Assembly (NCBI RefSeq): GCF_001659605.2 | Contig: NC_035163.2 | Location: 31,956,158-32,020,157, forward strand | Reading direction: 5' to 3' | Length of the DNA: 64,000 nt | Source: Manihot esculenta | Lineage: Eukaryota; Streptophyta; Magnoliopsida; Malpighiales; Euphorbiaceae | Part shown: one piece after another, positions 21,080-33,092 of the stretch | Layout of the letters: every line of letters starts with the position of its first letter | Position numbering within the stretch: position 1 is the stretch's first letter | Notes under the pieces: model-generated | Told to the model about the DNA's origin: nothing | What the model saw: only the letters and a program-made list of their open reading frames with translations | The model's database searches: none | Translations under genes and position numbers: made by a program

Positions 21080-23084
21080 TGTAACAGCCCGAAAACCGAA
21101 CTGCTACCGGCACTAGGATCCAGATCGACTTAAGGTCGCCGGGACCCGTAGTAAGCCTGCTATACTGTCTGTGTACCTGTGAAATCCCATACATGATCAT
21201 GTGTCTACAATAAGGGATTACTCTAACTGATCAAGCACAAGTCTATACATCTTATTACACAACTACAATCTCTTTACATGTACATGTCCACACTAGCTAT
21301 TATATAACTCTTCTTTCTTCCATACCCTGCTGCACTCCCTCTGGACTCTGAACCTGCAAACCTGGGGGATAGGGGAGAGGGATGAGCTATACAAGCCCAA
21401 TGAGCAGAACTATAAACCATAATTTGAAAACATGATCTCGTGGAATGTATTACAGCACATCATCTCAGGGATAGACATGACCACCAAAAATCCCAATGAA
21501 AGGATGCCTGGCCTAGCCAGGTCTTATAACCTCAGTCTGCCTAGCCCGGCCAGGTCTTACAACTCTGCCTGCCTGGCCCAGCCAGGTCTTACTATCTCTG
21601 CTGCCTGATCTAGTCAGGTCTTACCTACAGATGGCTGCCTGGCCCGGCCAGGTCTTATAACAGAGCTTGGGCTATTGAAGTCACCTTGGTCTATCCACAG
21701 CCTCATATACATCGTATTATGCAATGCGTCATCTTCGTGAAACTAATGCAATCATCCTATTATAATCTTATGATGCATGACATATGCTCAAAGCCGTTTA
21801 GTTCTGAAAAGAGAAGTTCCACTCACCTCTGGCTGACTCTGTACTAACTTTGCAGGTTCTGAAGCAGTGCTCACTGCTGCTCTCTGGGGTTCCTCTAGTC
21901 CGTACCTACACAGGTGGACTCAAATGAGGGACCAAACTAACTCAAGAACATCTCTAAGAAACTCCCCACAAATCCTCTACAAGATCCCCAAACAATCACA
22001 TAAAACATGCAAAAGAAAGCTGGACAGGGCACTTTCGGCGGCAGGTTCGGCGGCCGAAACCCCTTTCTAGAGACGAAACTCATGCATGTTCGGCGGCACC
22101 TTCGGCGGCCGAAGGTCTCGTCCAGAGACGAAACTCACACACTTTCGGCGGCCGAACTCCCTCTTTCGGCGGCCGAAAGTCCCTTTCTAAACCGAAAGCC
22201 CCTTTCTAAACCGAAAGCTTAGCTTTCGGGGGCAAGCTTTGGCAGCCGAAACTGCCTCCACAAGGGGTTCAGCGGCCGAACCTGGTTTTGCCCCCTGGGC
22301 AGAACCCTGCTCTGTTTCATGCAAACCTTTCCCCCAAACTTACCCAACATGCATATCAACTACTCCCAACTAGCACATACCATAAAACATGCATAAAAGG
22401 GCCTAAAACTCACTTATAACCCCAAGAAACATATCAAACAACACTTAAACATGCTTAATCACAAAATCATGCAAAACCTCAACCAAAACCCTATGCATGC
22501 ATACTATCCATACAACTCCCATAAAACCTTCAAAAATCAGTAAAAGAGGTTCTGGATCTTGACTTACCTTTTCCAAACAAGAGATCAAGTGATCCTAACG
22601 TGGAGATATGGAGAAATCTCCTCACAACTCTCCAAACTTCAAAACTTGGTTCTTTTGCTCAAAACTCTCAAAACCTTCAAAAACACATGAAAACTCTTCA
22701 AAACCTTACAAGATTTGAGCAAGATCATGAAAGTCAACTAGGGAGGGTGTTGGACTCACCTCTGGCTGAAGATGGAAGCAAAATATCATCCTTCCACCGA
22801 CTTGGCGCCCTTTTATAGGTGGCTGGCCAGACCACCTTCGGCGGCCAAACGTGAATCCAAAACCATGCAAGGTTCGGCGGCCGAAAGTCACCTTCGGCTG
22901 CCGAACTTGCCATTTTCTCCCTTGGCTCTTTTCGTTCAAAAACTCATTTTCCTTTATACTTAAAACCTTAAAATAAGTCAAAATACATAAGAAAACATAT
23001 GTATTACCCTTCTCGAGGGTTCCGACACCCGAGATTCCACCAGACTACAGGAATTCCGAGGCCGGACTCGAGCCGGGTATTACA
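21080..23084 (-). repeat. 5' LTR of the nested chromovirus
   Basis: Full-length partner of 13822-15825. It has a duplicated CCCTTTCTAAACCGAAAG segment near 22190-22215 that the other LTR has once. It lacks one palindrome unit present in the left LTR. TATA box at 22810-22817 (minus), palindrome clusters at about 22030-22280 and 22836-22905. Other differences are scattered single bases that I did not count. Confidence 0.95.
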
Positions 23085-23197
23085 ATGGGTGTTTGGTTGT
23101 TTAATGTTGTAGGGCTAGAAAAGGAGAACTGCTGCCCTTCTTGGGCAGAGCTTAGGTCATTTGGGATGTTAAGGTTGTTTTCGTTGTGATTAGCCAT
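23085..23197 (-). pseudogene. N-terminal fragment of the Tat gag, cut off by the nested chromovirus
   Basis: On the minus strand an ATG at 23197 opens a frame (MANHNENNLNIPNDLSS) that runs to the chromovirus border. It continues in the same frame at 13821 once the insertion and one copy of its 5-bp duplication are disregarded. The start lies 63 bases after the primer-binding site, a usual leader length for a compact element. Confidence 0.8.
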
Positions 23198-23260
23198 CGT
23201 GGATCTCAGTGGGTTTTGTTAAGAGTGGAACTCCGGTGATGAAAAGATCTCCTTCGTTTC

Positions 23261-23275
23261 CCACAGACGGCGCCA
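23261..23275 (-). other. Primer-binding site of the outer Tat element
   Basis: The minus strand reads TGGCGCCGTCTGTGG two bases after the end of the 5' LTR. TGGCGCC at this place is usual for Athila/Tat-type elements. I could not assign the tRNA with certainty. Confidence 0.7.
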
Positions 23276-23277
23276 AT

Positions 23278-23777
23278 TGATGATCTGAGATCCAAAGAAA
23301 TAGGGTTGTTACAATGGGCTCTGTAAAACTTAGAAAAAGCTTGAACCTAGAAGGGAGTATTTCTCCTTTTATAGGTTTCCTTTTGTCGGCTAGTGACGTG
23401 CCAATAGAACGAATATCAGTAGACCACCTGTCCCTGCCACGCTGATACGGACGTACGAGGGAATCAAATCTCTGCCCCATGCGTAACGGCCTCTGATTCT
23501 CTCAGGGCGCGGGTAGGCGGGTCTGCAAGATGGATGGATGGATCCTCTTTCGGGTTCTGGACTGGACCGGTGAGTAGGGACAAAGCAGGGCCTAAATGGG
23601 ATTAGCCCAAGGTGCAGGGAAGACGAGGCCGGCCTGGTGGAGAGAGTCAGATAAACCCGGTCGTGAGGCTTAATGGACTGGACCCAGCTGGCGTGAATGG
23701 CTTGAGGATTTCTAAACAATGGGCTATTTTCATGGGTCTGGCCCTAGACGGGGATGAGGTGAACTCAGAGGTCATCA
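23278..23777 (-). repeat. 5' LTR of the outer Tat element
   Basis: 500 bp, starts TGATGATCTG and ends GGTCATCA on the plus strand, followed by CTAAT (23778-23782). TATA box on the minus strand at 23366-23373. Alignment to 973-1472 needs no gap. Confidence 0.97.
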
Positions 23778-23782
23778 CTAAT

Positions 23783-26080
23783 GATCATATAAGCGAATAG
23801 TAAATTTATGTATTAGCTTTTGTGAATCATTTGAAAAAAAAAATAAATTATTTTATAGTGCAATAAATAATTATGAGATATTAAAGTGAATACATAAAAT
23901 AATTTTGATCATTTCTATGCATAATTTAATCAACGGTTATAGTCTTTTTTTTTTTTTTTTAAATTGAACAAATTATATTGCTCATTTAAAAGTTAAAAAA
24001 GTTTATACGCCATTCAACGTATTCTCTGATTTTTTTTTAAATAAAAAATATATATTTAATATATTTTAACAGTTACAAACTGTTTAAATTAAAAAATCAA
24101 AGACAATTATTTTTAATCACTAATTTAGCATAAAAGATTTATATAAAAAGAATTCAAATAATTTTTTTTTGAAAAATTAAATTTATAAAAATTAAATTTT
24201 TTTTATTTAAAAAAATTCAAAAAAATAATTAAATTAAATTTGCATGAAACTTTTATTACTTAGGGAGGGTTACTCATTTTACTATATCCAAACATACCCT
24301 TCTGGGTTGTCCAAAATTTGGTAGGTATTTGCTACAAAGGCAGGGGCAATATCGTCATTGAACTGACAGCCACACGATTCGGTGAGAATTACACTACACA
24401 TGCACACTGACATCTTGTTATGGTGAGAAACAGAAAGCGAATGGGTTGAGAGATGAAGAAGATTATTTCCCTAGACGATTACCAGCATTTTCTTGAGAAA
24501 CACCTACAACGAGGCATCTCATTTTCTTCCATTCTTCTATTCCATCTTTTCACCCCTTTTGGCTGTACGTGTCATACTGTATCATTACTTTTCACTCCAA
24601 TTTTCTGGGCAACCAAACAGAACTTTGTCCCTTTTTCTCTATGACGATTATTTTGCATTAGTTATTAATTCTTCTTTCACCTTTTTTTTAGGGTGCGGAG
24701 GGGAGGAAGGTGATTTTGATGCACGGATTCAAGAAAATACACAGGCGGCCAATAAGGCATGTGTTATTTTCTCTCATCCCCGTTGAATTGAATTCCCTTT
24801 TTTTTTTTTTAATTATTTCCTTCTAATGATTCAGTGTTATCTCAGCGTGGTCTGTAGTTCTGTACGATGCATTGAGCACCATAGATCTGATAAAGCCACA
24901 GCACTCCACACTCATTACCACCGTACTATTCGTTAGATTCCAGCGGTGGCAGTGATGTTGTTTCGAACGTTTTTCCAATGTCCTCGTTCAAAATCAGCCG
25001 CAAGTGATGAATCAAAGAGGACAAGGAACATTGCGGATGATGGTGGCACTGCTCGTTGTAACTTCCCCTGCTCCTGATGACGTGGGCTACGTTGGCGCTT
25101 ATGATGTTGGTTCAGGTGCAGGGGCAGAAGCACAAGCAGCTGAGCATGATTCCTCCCTGTTTGTGAATACGTACAGCTGAGAGTTCTGATGAGAGATCAG
25201 GTATGGTTAGGGTCTTGGCTTTGGGTATTTTACTTTCTATGCAAATTTTGCTCTGATTAGCCCGATTTTGCCATTTGCCTCGCATTATTAGAGCGCCGTA
25301 CGTCTCCCGCACCTACTGTACTGGTGACTGGATTATTCTGGTCTTTGCCTGCATGTTTATACTAATTTTCTTTCTTCAGTGCTTTGGAGGTTATATATGA
25401 AAGTGAAACACAGGTAGGTGGGTCAAATTAATAGCTACATACACCAACCTAATACAATATATTATAACATATTGATAAAAATAAAAATTTAATATATATA
25501 TATTTTTTTTAATATTAGTAATGAAGTGAGTTTAGTGGATATTTGTTTTGTTTTAATTGGCTCAATATACTATTTCAACATAATGAAATGGTGTTCGCAG
25601 ATCACCGAATAATTTCTGTTAGTGGGTGTTGGCTTAATCACCTGTTTCATTGCGAGGTGTCTAGTCCTGTCTAGTCCTGGAGTCTTTGAATTTCAATACA
25701 ATTAACTTGCACGTTAATTTGATGGTGTTGCTAGCTACTGTATATGTAGAGGTCATAAATTTTGACTCGTTTTGCCAATCTAATTTATTTTTATTCTACT
25801 TAAAATATATCATAATTTGTTTAAATCTACGTAATTGAATTTTAAACTAATTTAAATTCAAATCAAATTGAGATCAAGGAATGACTCATATAATTTAATT
25901 CAAAACCAGCCAGTTTACGTACATTGACATAATCAATCCAAATTTTAATTTAAAATTAAATAAATATAATCATTTTTTCAAAATAATATCCTGATTTAAC
26001 AAGTTAAATAAACGAATTGATTTAGATTGATCATGGAATTTTTTTCTACAGACTCAATAATAGATAAACATCAACTCTCA
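23783..26080. other. Intergenic region with possible unassigned exons around 24400-25330
   Basis: Bases 23783-24290 are very AT-rich with no gene. Around 24300-25330 base composition is closer to the genic average. A phrase after a pyrimidine tract at about 24690 reads GAEGRKVILMHGFKKIH on the plus strand, but no continuous coding path could be assembled and I do not recognise a family. It could be a non-coding transcript or a decayed gene. From 25400 the sequence is again AT-rich and featureless. Confidence 0.3.
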
Positions 26081-26083
26081 ATT

Positions 26084-28883
26084 CACTACAAAAAAACAAG
26101 GTATCAGTGACGGATTTAGCGACGGAATTTATTTCCGTCGGAAAAGAAAAATTTAGCTACGGAATTAGCGACGAATATTATATTTTAGCATTTCTGACAG
26201 ATTTCCGACGGATTAGCGACGGATTATAAAAATATTAGCGACGGATTATAAAAATATTAGCGACGGAATAAATTCCGTCGCTAATCCGTCAGAAAATACA
26301 AATAATATAAAAAAAAAACCCTAATCATTTATCCTCACTTCTGATTTTAGCCGCCCACTTCCTCTCCTCTCCTGTTCTTTCTCCTTGCCGAAATCGCCGC
26401 CGTCGCTGCCCGTTGATCCTGTCACTGTCGCCGCTGCTGGACGCTCCTCTCGCCACTACTGCGTTGCCGCTCGCCACTGCCGCCACTTCCGCCACTGCCT
26501 ATCAAGTAAGTGTCTACTTTGATTTTTAGTTTCTTTTTATTATATTATTGAAATTTTGAGTTTTAATTTTTGAATATGTTATGATATAGTGAAAATATTA
26601 TTCATTTAGTTATAAATTTGTGTTAATCAAAGTTTATTTTTAATTTTACTAATTATATTTTAAAAAAAAAATAAATTGTGGAAAGCTGCTGCTGGGCAAG
26701 CAGCAGCTGCGTGCTGTTGCCTAGCAGCATCCAATAGAGGTAATTATTTATTATTTAAAAAAAAAATTAAATTATGAATTTATATTTATATTATTTAAAT
26801 ATTTATAACTAAATTTAAATTTTAAAATAGATAATTATTTTATTATTTAAATAAATAAATTATTCATATATCACTGATTGTAGATATTTATCATTTAAAA
26901 TTAATGTATATTTAAATTTTTTATTTATGAGTTTAATTAATTTTATTTTATAATTATTAAAAATTAATCATTTTGATAATATTTAAATTAATTTTTTTTG
27001 ATAAGATTATTAAAATAATAAATTTAAATATTAATTAAAAATATTAAAATAATTATCATGATATCTTATCATTATATTTAAATTGTTAATTTTTTGAGTT
27101 TCATTAATTTTATTTGACAATTAATTAATATATTTTAATAATTATTATCTTAAATTTTTATCCTTGTAATTTGTGCATTTAAAATTTTGATATTTTTTAA
27201 CATATCATGATTCACTTTCATTGGTCAGATATTTCAGTTAGAGATGAGTATATGCCAATTGCAACTGCAAATGGAAGCATTCTGACTTGGTCTATATTAG
27301 GCAGTGTATATCTCATACAGTAGTTCTGATTATTTTATCTTCTTTGATTTATATTTTATTGAATGTTTTGGTTGTCCTAGTTTATACACGCACATGCACT
27401 CCCACTTATTTGTTATAAAAATGCTCATGGCTGGGTTATTTTGAAGTCAATTGATTTAAGCTTTTCGTTTACCTGATGGCAGGGGAGGATTTGGTATAGG
27501 TCAGGGTCATTCTGGTGGAAATGAAACTGTTACTGGAAGGGCCTGTCCAAAAGGGCTTTATGGTATATTCTGCGAGGTATTTTTACTAATACCATCTTGT
27601 CAATTTCTCGTGGACCATTTGAATATTTTGAACATCTTATGATCTTATGCCTGTACAATTTCTAGGACCATTGGCCTTGATATATTATTATATTTATATC
27701 CTCATTCTGTTGCCCTATATTGAGAATCTCATTTGTGTTGAAAAATTATTATGACCAAGGATATGTATTTGTACATCTCTATGCCCAAAAACCTTAGCTA
27801 GATCTATAAAATAATCAGTCAAGGTTCTTACTGTTTGTCGATTGCATTTTTAATGTTCCCTTGTTAGTGGATTAGTCAAAGATACTTTTTGGTTAATTGC
27901 TATAAATTACAAAACAGGAATGCCCTGTTGGGACTTTCAAGAATGTTAATGGATCTGAAATTTATTTGTACTTATTATATAAATTTATTTTTATATATTT
28001 TTAAAGACTTATTATTTGATGTTTTATTATTATTTACAATTATTGTTAATTGAAATTTATATATAATTTTTTTTTCATATGTCTAGAAGAATAGTATTAT
28101 CTTAGAGGTAGAGGGTATGGCCAGCAGCTCTCTATAAATGAAAGACATGAGGCAACAGAGATGCAAAAGGAAACACGAGAGCATACTCCACAAGCAAACA
28201 TATTTTCATCATCACACAACTGTAGATTCTACTTCTCCATCAGATGTTTCAACAAACTGATAGATTTGTTTTAAATTTTATGAATATCATTAAGTATATG
28301 GATTTGTTCTAAACTTTCGATTTTGTAAACATTGTGAAGTATTTGTGTGTATGAATATGAATTATAATGATTATGAATGACTTGAAATTTATATTAAATT
28401 TATTTTTTAGTTGTAAACTATTTAGATTATAAGAATATCTAAATAAAATCGAAAAATATTTTGTTGACGATAATGAATATTATTGAAAATATAAATAATA
28501 TTATTAATATTATTGAATATTAATATTTTCGACGGATTCCCGACGGAACTTTTCCGTCGCTAATTATTTGCGACGGATTATGCATCATGTGAATTAGGAA
28601 TTTCCGACGGATTTAGCGACGAACTAGTTCGTCGCAAAAATTTCTGACGAAATTATCCGTCGGAAAAGCCGTCGCAAATTTATCCGACGGAATTCAAATC
28701 CGTCGAAAATCCGTCGCTAATATTTCTGACGGACGCCCTATCCGTCGGAAAAAATTAGCGACATGACTTTAAGCGACGGATTTGAATCCGTCGGACCTTT
28801 GATTATTCTGAAAGCTTTAGCGACGGATTTTTGACTTTCAGTGACAGAAAAATCCGTCGCTGATAGTCTGTTTTTTTGTAGTG
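26084..28883. mobile_element. Non-autonomous CACTA (En/Spm-like) transposon with captured host sequence
   Basis: The 2.8-kb element begins CACTACAAAAAAACA and ends with its inverse TGTTTTTTTGTAGTG. It is flanked by a 3-bp duplication ATT (26081-26083 and 28884-28886). Many copies of GCGACGGA/TCCGTCGC in both orientations fill the first 230 and last 350 bases, as expected of CACTA subterminal repeats. No transposase was found. The interior has a GC-rich segment (26340-26510) ending in a GTAAGT donor-like site, and the gene fragment at 27208-27957. Confidence 0.93.
27208..27957 (+). pseudogene. Captured fragment of a glycine-rich membrane protein gene (exons and introns)
   Basis: Three exon pieces keep their introns: about 27208-27289 (IHFHWSDISVRDEYMPIA), 27483-27576 (GGFGIGQGHSGGNETV, then ACPKGLYGIFCE) and 27918-27957 (ECPVGTFKNVNGS). 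The introns 27290-27482 and 27577-27917 have GT..AG ends and the joins are in frame. The residues match, from memory, the large plant glycine-rich proteins of the Arabidopsis At5g11700/At5g47020 type, which carry IHFHW..I and CPKGLYGIFCEECP. The fragment starts and stops inside exons, so it is a transduplicated piece carried by the CACTA element. Confidence 0.7.
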
Positions 28884-28886
28884 ATT

Positions 28887-29195
28887 TAAAAGGGTAATGA
28901 AACTAAATTAATCTAAATTGATATCTAACTCAAAGTAATTAACATAAATTTAAAAGTGTCTGATTTCAACCATTTGTCCCACCCATCAGTATGTATATAA
29001 TTGACTCGATTAACAAATTGATTAACATATGCAAGTAGCTAACAGTTGATGTGACGTTTTCACATCACTGTCCAAACTTCTGGTATATATATTGATTCTA
29101 AAGTCTCTGCATAATGTGGATTCTAGCAGCTGGAAGCTACGAGTACAAGACAAAAAAGACCATTCTGAAAGTCAAGACCACTTTTCCAGCAGCTG
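28887..29195. other. AT-rich intergenic sequence
   Basis: About 300 bases between the CACTA element and the small LTR element. No gene or repeat seen. Confidence 0.6.
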
Positions 29196-29200
29196 GGATA

Positions 29201-30686
29201 TGTTAGATTAAATTAATATATAAATTAGTGTAGATTATCTACTTAATGAATAAAATTAAGTGCGATAAAAATATATTAATGTGTAAGTTCGTATGATTTG
29301 TTATCGTGTGTGGTTATTTATAATCAAAGGTCAGTATCTCTATTTTCATAGGAGTTAAGTATTTTTAATTATATAAAATTTATGTTGTAAGTCTCTATTT
29401 TTTATCTCTTTATATATTTATTATTTTTTTTATTTCATTATATTTTTTCAATACGTGGTATCAGAATTTGATAATATAAGAGCCAGGAAAAAAAACTCAA
29501 AGCAAAGTTTTAATTCGTGCGTAAGGCAATCTCTATTAAAAGTATTTTTGAGTTAGTGGACTGTGGAAAAGATTATTTTAAAAAGTTTAATAATTTTTCA
29601 GATTAAAAAGTAATATGTTAAGGAGGTAAGTGATTTTCTGAATTTAAATAAAAAAACATGTTGAGAAGGTGGAGTCTTGTGGTACTCCACAATAAGAATA
29701 TAAGGAAACCCTTAGTTTGAGAAAGAGTGAAGTTGTGGAAAAAAAAATATTTCACGGGTATTTACAATAGTTTAATTGTGTGAAGAGATGGAGAATGAAA
29801 TACCTAATTATTTCATATAAGTTAATTTTAAAAAAATTACTTGATAAATTATATTTATCACTCACAATTTATGGGTATGAATAGAGTGGACCGAATCATC
29901 AATCCACTCTTATTGTAAAAGCCATTTTTAAAGACACATTTGGAGAATATGTACAAAATGAATCTAAGATATATACAAAGAAGGATGCTCAGAATGAAAC
30001 AGCTTTACCATTAACGTTAAGGGTAATAAAACATCTGAAAAGTTTTTATAATGTAATAATTGTGTATACGAATTAGCGTGAATTATATAATTTAAAGAAA
30101 TAATTTTAAAGATTTGAATCAATTCTATAAAGGTTTTCGAAGAAGTTATGATGAAATTATTATTGAATTTAATAAATTAAAAATTAAGTTGGAGGAATAA
30201 TTTTGAAGATCAAATTATCATGAAAAATCAAAGTCAATTTAACTTAGAAAAAGAGCCGTATTTATAATTTAAGATGAGTTGAAAAAGAATAGTATTTATA
30301 ATTCAAGATTTTTCTTGAGGCCGTGGTCCAAATCAAAGTTGAAGTTTAAAAAATTAAAGTAAAGCAGCAATTTGTAAATTAAGAGGGAGTGTTAGATTAA
30401 ATTAATATACAAATTAGTCTAAATACACTGTCTACTTTAAATTAAATGCGATAAGAATGTATTAATATGTAAGTAAATCACAATATATATGTTTGGTTAG
30501 GTGTATGGTCATGTATGTTTGGTTAGGTGTATGGTCATTTATGATAAGAGCTGAGTATTTTCATTCGGAATAAAGTATTTTTAATTAAATAAAATTTATA
30601 TTGTAAATCTACCTCTTCCGGCCTGTTGTTTTCCTTATTGTCTTTGTTATTAAAGTTCGATGAAAGTCTATTACGTTTTTCCAACA
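29201..30686 (+). mobile_element. Small degenerate LTR retrotransposon (probably Copia-derived, non-autonomous)
   Basis: LTRs at 29201-29450 and 30390-30686 both begin TGTTAGATTAAATTAATAT and end CA. A 5-bp duplication GGATA flanks the element (29196-29200 and 30687-30691). The primer-binding site TGGTATCAGA follows the first LTR near 29455, and a purine tract AATTAAGAGGGAG precedes the second. The 0.94-kb interior has no open coding frame. The ending GGTCCAAATCAAAGTTGAAG..GAGGGAG|TGTTAG resembles Copia elements. The second LTR is longer because of a duplicated segment TATGTTTGGTTAGGTGTATGG. Confidence 0.85.
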
Positions 30687-30691
30687 GGATA

Positions 30692-31386
30692 TGCTCTGAA
30701 ACTATAGAAAATCAGCTCAACAATATGTGCATACGAATACGACTGAATGATTGATGCATATATGGCTTATTCACATGGTTCTTACCACCGATGCTCGATT
30801 GCTACCTCAATTAGTGATGGCCTGTGGGTACACGTAGCAGAGATTAAAACAGCAAAACACAACAAAATGAATAGTAACAAATGAATCTCACAGTAACCAA
30901 CCCATTACAAAACAAACTATAGAACCTGTCTCCTGTCTGTTCTCAACGTTGATATATATCCACTCATCATCCCTGCAACTTAATTTAACTGACATTGAAA
31001 ACTAAATATTACAATGATTACAAAGTTTCAGAGAATTATTTCGTAACATTATTGTTCGATTTTTATGGTACAGCCCTCGTAAATAGTTTACTTTGTATCG
31101 TCAAGCTAACTAGATAGGCATTAAATGGGTTAACAAGGACATAGTAAAAACTTTATTGATATGTCATTTTGACAGAAAAAAACGAAAGAAAAACTAATGC
31201 ATGGAGTAAAAGATATAATTAAATAGATGAACAAATATAAACACTTGGTAGTCTGCATATTTATACATAAGAATATAACTGGATGTGGTTATGGTAGCTA
31301 GCCTATTCAAGAAAGATTTCAGACGTTAATTTTTTTTATAAATATTTTCCCATATAGAAGTTATTTATTGATTCAGCTGTATTTAT
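30692..31386. other. Intergenic sequence upstream of the HLS1-like pseudogene
   Basis: About 700 bases, AT-rich, no gene recognised. It would hold the former promoter of the pseudogene. Confidence 0.5.
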
Positions 31387-33092
31387 ATGCAAAGAATGGT
31401 TGACAAGTTAGAGAAGAAGGTCCATATTAGGGAATACAATGAAAACAGAGACATTAAAGTAGTGGGGAAACTTGATAAGAATTGCGGGATAGGGTCTAAA
31501 ATGACCCCTTATGTAGGCTTAGGTTCTATCCTGTTCATGTTATGCTGGTGGGTGAGGGAGTTTCTGTTTTCTGCTACCCTTTTTAACAATTCCAAATAAA
31601 CTATTAACAATATATGCGTATATATATTTTGCAATTTAAGTTGCTTGGTTTCTATCCATCTACTGCTTTCGTTTCCTCTCTTGGAAAGATTAGCTCTTTG
31701 TCCCCATAAGACGATGTAAAAATAAATGGATTGCTTGGCCACTGATGTGCTTGAAAATGGCCTACAGGTTGCGGAGCTGAGTGAAAATGGTGAACTTGTG
31801 GGTGTGGTTAGAGGCTGCATCAAGTGTGTGGGGACTAGATTTGGAGCAACTTATGTGAGGTTGGGTTACATCCTTGGTCTTCGAGTCTCTCCTAAACATC
31901 GGTATCTCCCCCTCTCTCTCCCTCTCCCTCTTCCCGCCATTCTCTCTGAACTCATAAAAGTTACAGTTTTCTTGAACTATATGAAAGCCTTGACCTTGAG
32001 TATATTCATTAAGTTGGTGCAAAATATACAGACCCGTCATATGCATATAGAGAGCTTTTGTAGGTTAAATTCTCAATTTACTTGAAAATAAGCATCCCAT
32101 TTAGAAATATTTGGATTTTTTCGATATAATTCACTTTATATTGATTTTTTGTATGCTAATAATGCTAATTAATACTATATATGTGTATACATCTTTCCAC
32201 AATATTGTACAAGGATGGGGATTGGATTAAAGCTTGTGAAGTTATCAGTAGAAGAATGGCTAGTGAGAAATGGACCACATAATACTTTCCTAGCAACAGA
32301 CAACGTGTGGCCTCAACCAATCTCTTCACTTCCAAGTGTAATTACATCAACTTTAGTTCATTGGTGATATTTGTTCAACCAGCTAGTCTCCCTGTGAAAG
32401 GCTTGTCTCAAGATAGTAAGATAGAAAAGCTGCAAATGAGCCAAGCAATTTCTTTGTACAATAACAGGCTAAGAGGCAAAGACATATATCCAACAGACAT
32501 TGATGCTGTATTGATGGAAAAGCTGAGCTTGGTACTTGGGTTTCTTACTTTAAAGAAGAGGAATGGATTATTTTGCATAGCAAGAATAATGAAGAAGACA
32601 TCATTAGTCAGACTCCAAGTTCTTGGGAAATCTTTAGTGTATGGAATTCTTGTGAAGCATATAAGCTTCACATTAGAAAGTCTCATCATAATCCACTCAA
32701 GTTTTTTCATGCAACTTTAAGCCATGCAAGAGATAAGATTTTCCCTTGCGTTAAATTGCCAATATGTGAGTCATTGCAGAAGCCATTGGGCTTCCTATTT
32801 CTTTATGGGCTTTATGGAGAAGGAGAAAGGCTACAAGAGCTAATGAAATCTATATGGAGCTTTGCGTCAAGATTGGCTGAAAATGCGAAGGATTGCAAGA
32901 TGATAGTTACTGAGGTAGGGATCTGATCCTCTTATGGAGTATGTGCCCCATGATTTCCTCAATGTCATTTATTGATGATATGTTTGGTACTTGAAGAAAG
33001 TGAATGGCCTCACTGGGACTGTTGAGGATAATGAACAGCAGGTGGTCATGGAACAAGTGGGAAATGCGTTTGTTGATCTAAAAGATTTTTAG
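31387..33092 (+). pseudogene. HOOKLESS1-like N-acetyltransferase pseudogene
   Basis: Three exon remnants match the HLS1-like GNAT family. Exon 1 from 31387 reads VHIREYNENRD, then after a frame change DPLCRLRFYPVHVMLV. Exon 2 (31769-31901) reads VAELSENGELVGVVRGCIK..LGYILGLRVSPKH, the acetyl-CoA-binding motif region. Exon 3 (32214-33092) starts MGIGLKLVKLSVEEW. Frame changes occur near 31500, at the GTGTGG around 32304 (two extra bases before ASTNLFTSKC), near 32530 (LSLGTWVS frame), and near 32920 (before SDPLMEYVPH). Stops follow near the C-terminus. HLS1 proteins regulate apical-hook development and are about 400 residues. With at least four frame breaks this copy cannot make the full protein. 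Confidence 0.85.

Larger units (their letters stand above)
13822..23084 (-). mobile_element. Chromovirus (Ty3/gypsy, chromodomain-bearing) nested in the Tat gag
   Basis: Two LTRs of about 2.0 kb (13822-15825 and 21080-23084) begin TGTAACAGCC and end GTATTACA on the plus strand. A 5-bp duplication ATGGG lies on both sides (13817-13821 and 23085-23089). On the minus strand it carries a primer-binding site complementary to initiator tRNA-Met, one long gag-pol ORF, and a polypurine tract before the 3' LTR. The C-terminal chromodomain and gene order PR-RT-RNase H-INT place it among chromoviruses, probably Tekay/Del-like. The single intact ORF and similar LTRs make it younger than its host element, as nesting also requires. 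Confidence 0.97.
973..23777 (-). mobile_element. Tat-lineage Ty3/gypsy LTR retrotransposon (outer element of a nest)
   Basis: Two LTRs of 500 bp each (973-1472 and 23278-23777) are flanked by the same 5-bp duplication CTAAT (968-972 and 23778-23782). On the minus strand the order is 5' LTR, primer-binding site, gag, protease, RT, RNase H, a second RNase H of archaeal type, integrase, minisatellite, antisense gene modules, polypurine tract, 3' LTR. The double RNase H and the antisense ORF region between pol and the 3' LTR are hallmarks of the Tat lineage (Grande, Retand, Ogre relatives). A 9.26-kb chromovirus plus its own 5-bp duplication sits inside gag, so the element itself would be about 13.5 kb. 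Coding capacity is broken by five in-frame stops and a frameshift. Confidence 0.95.
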
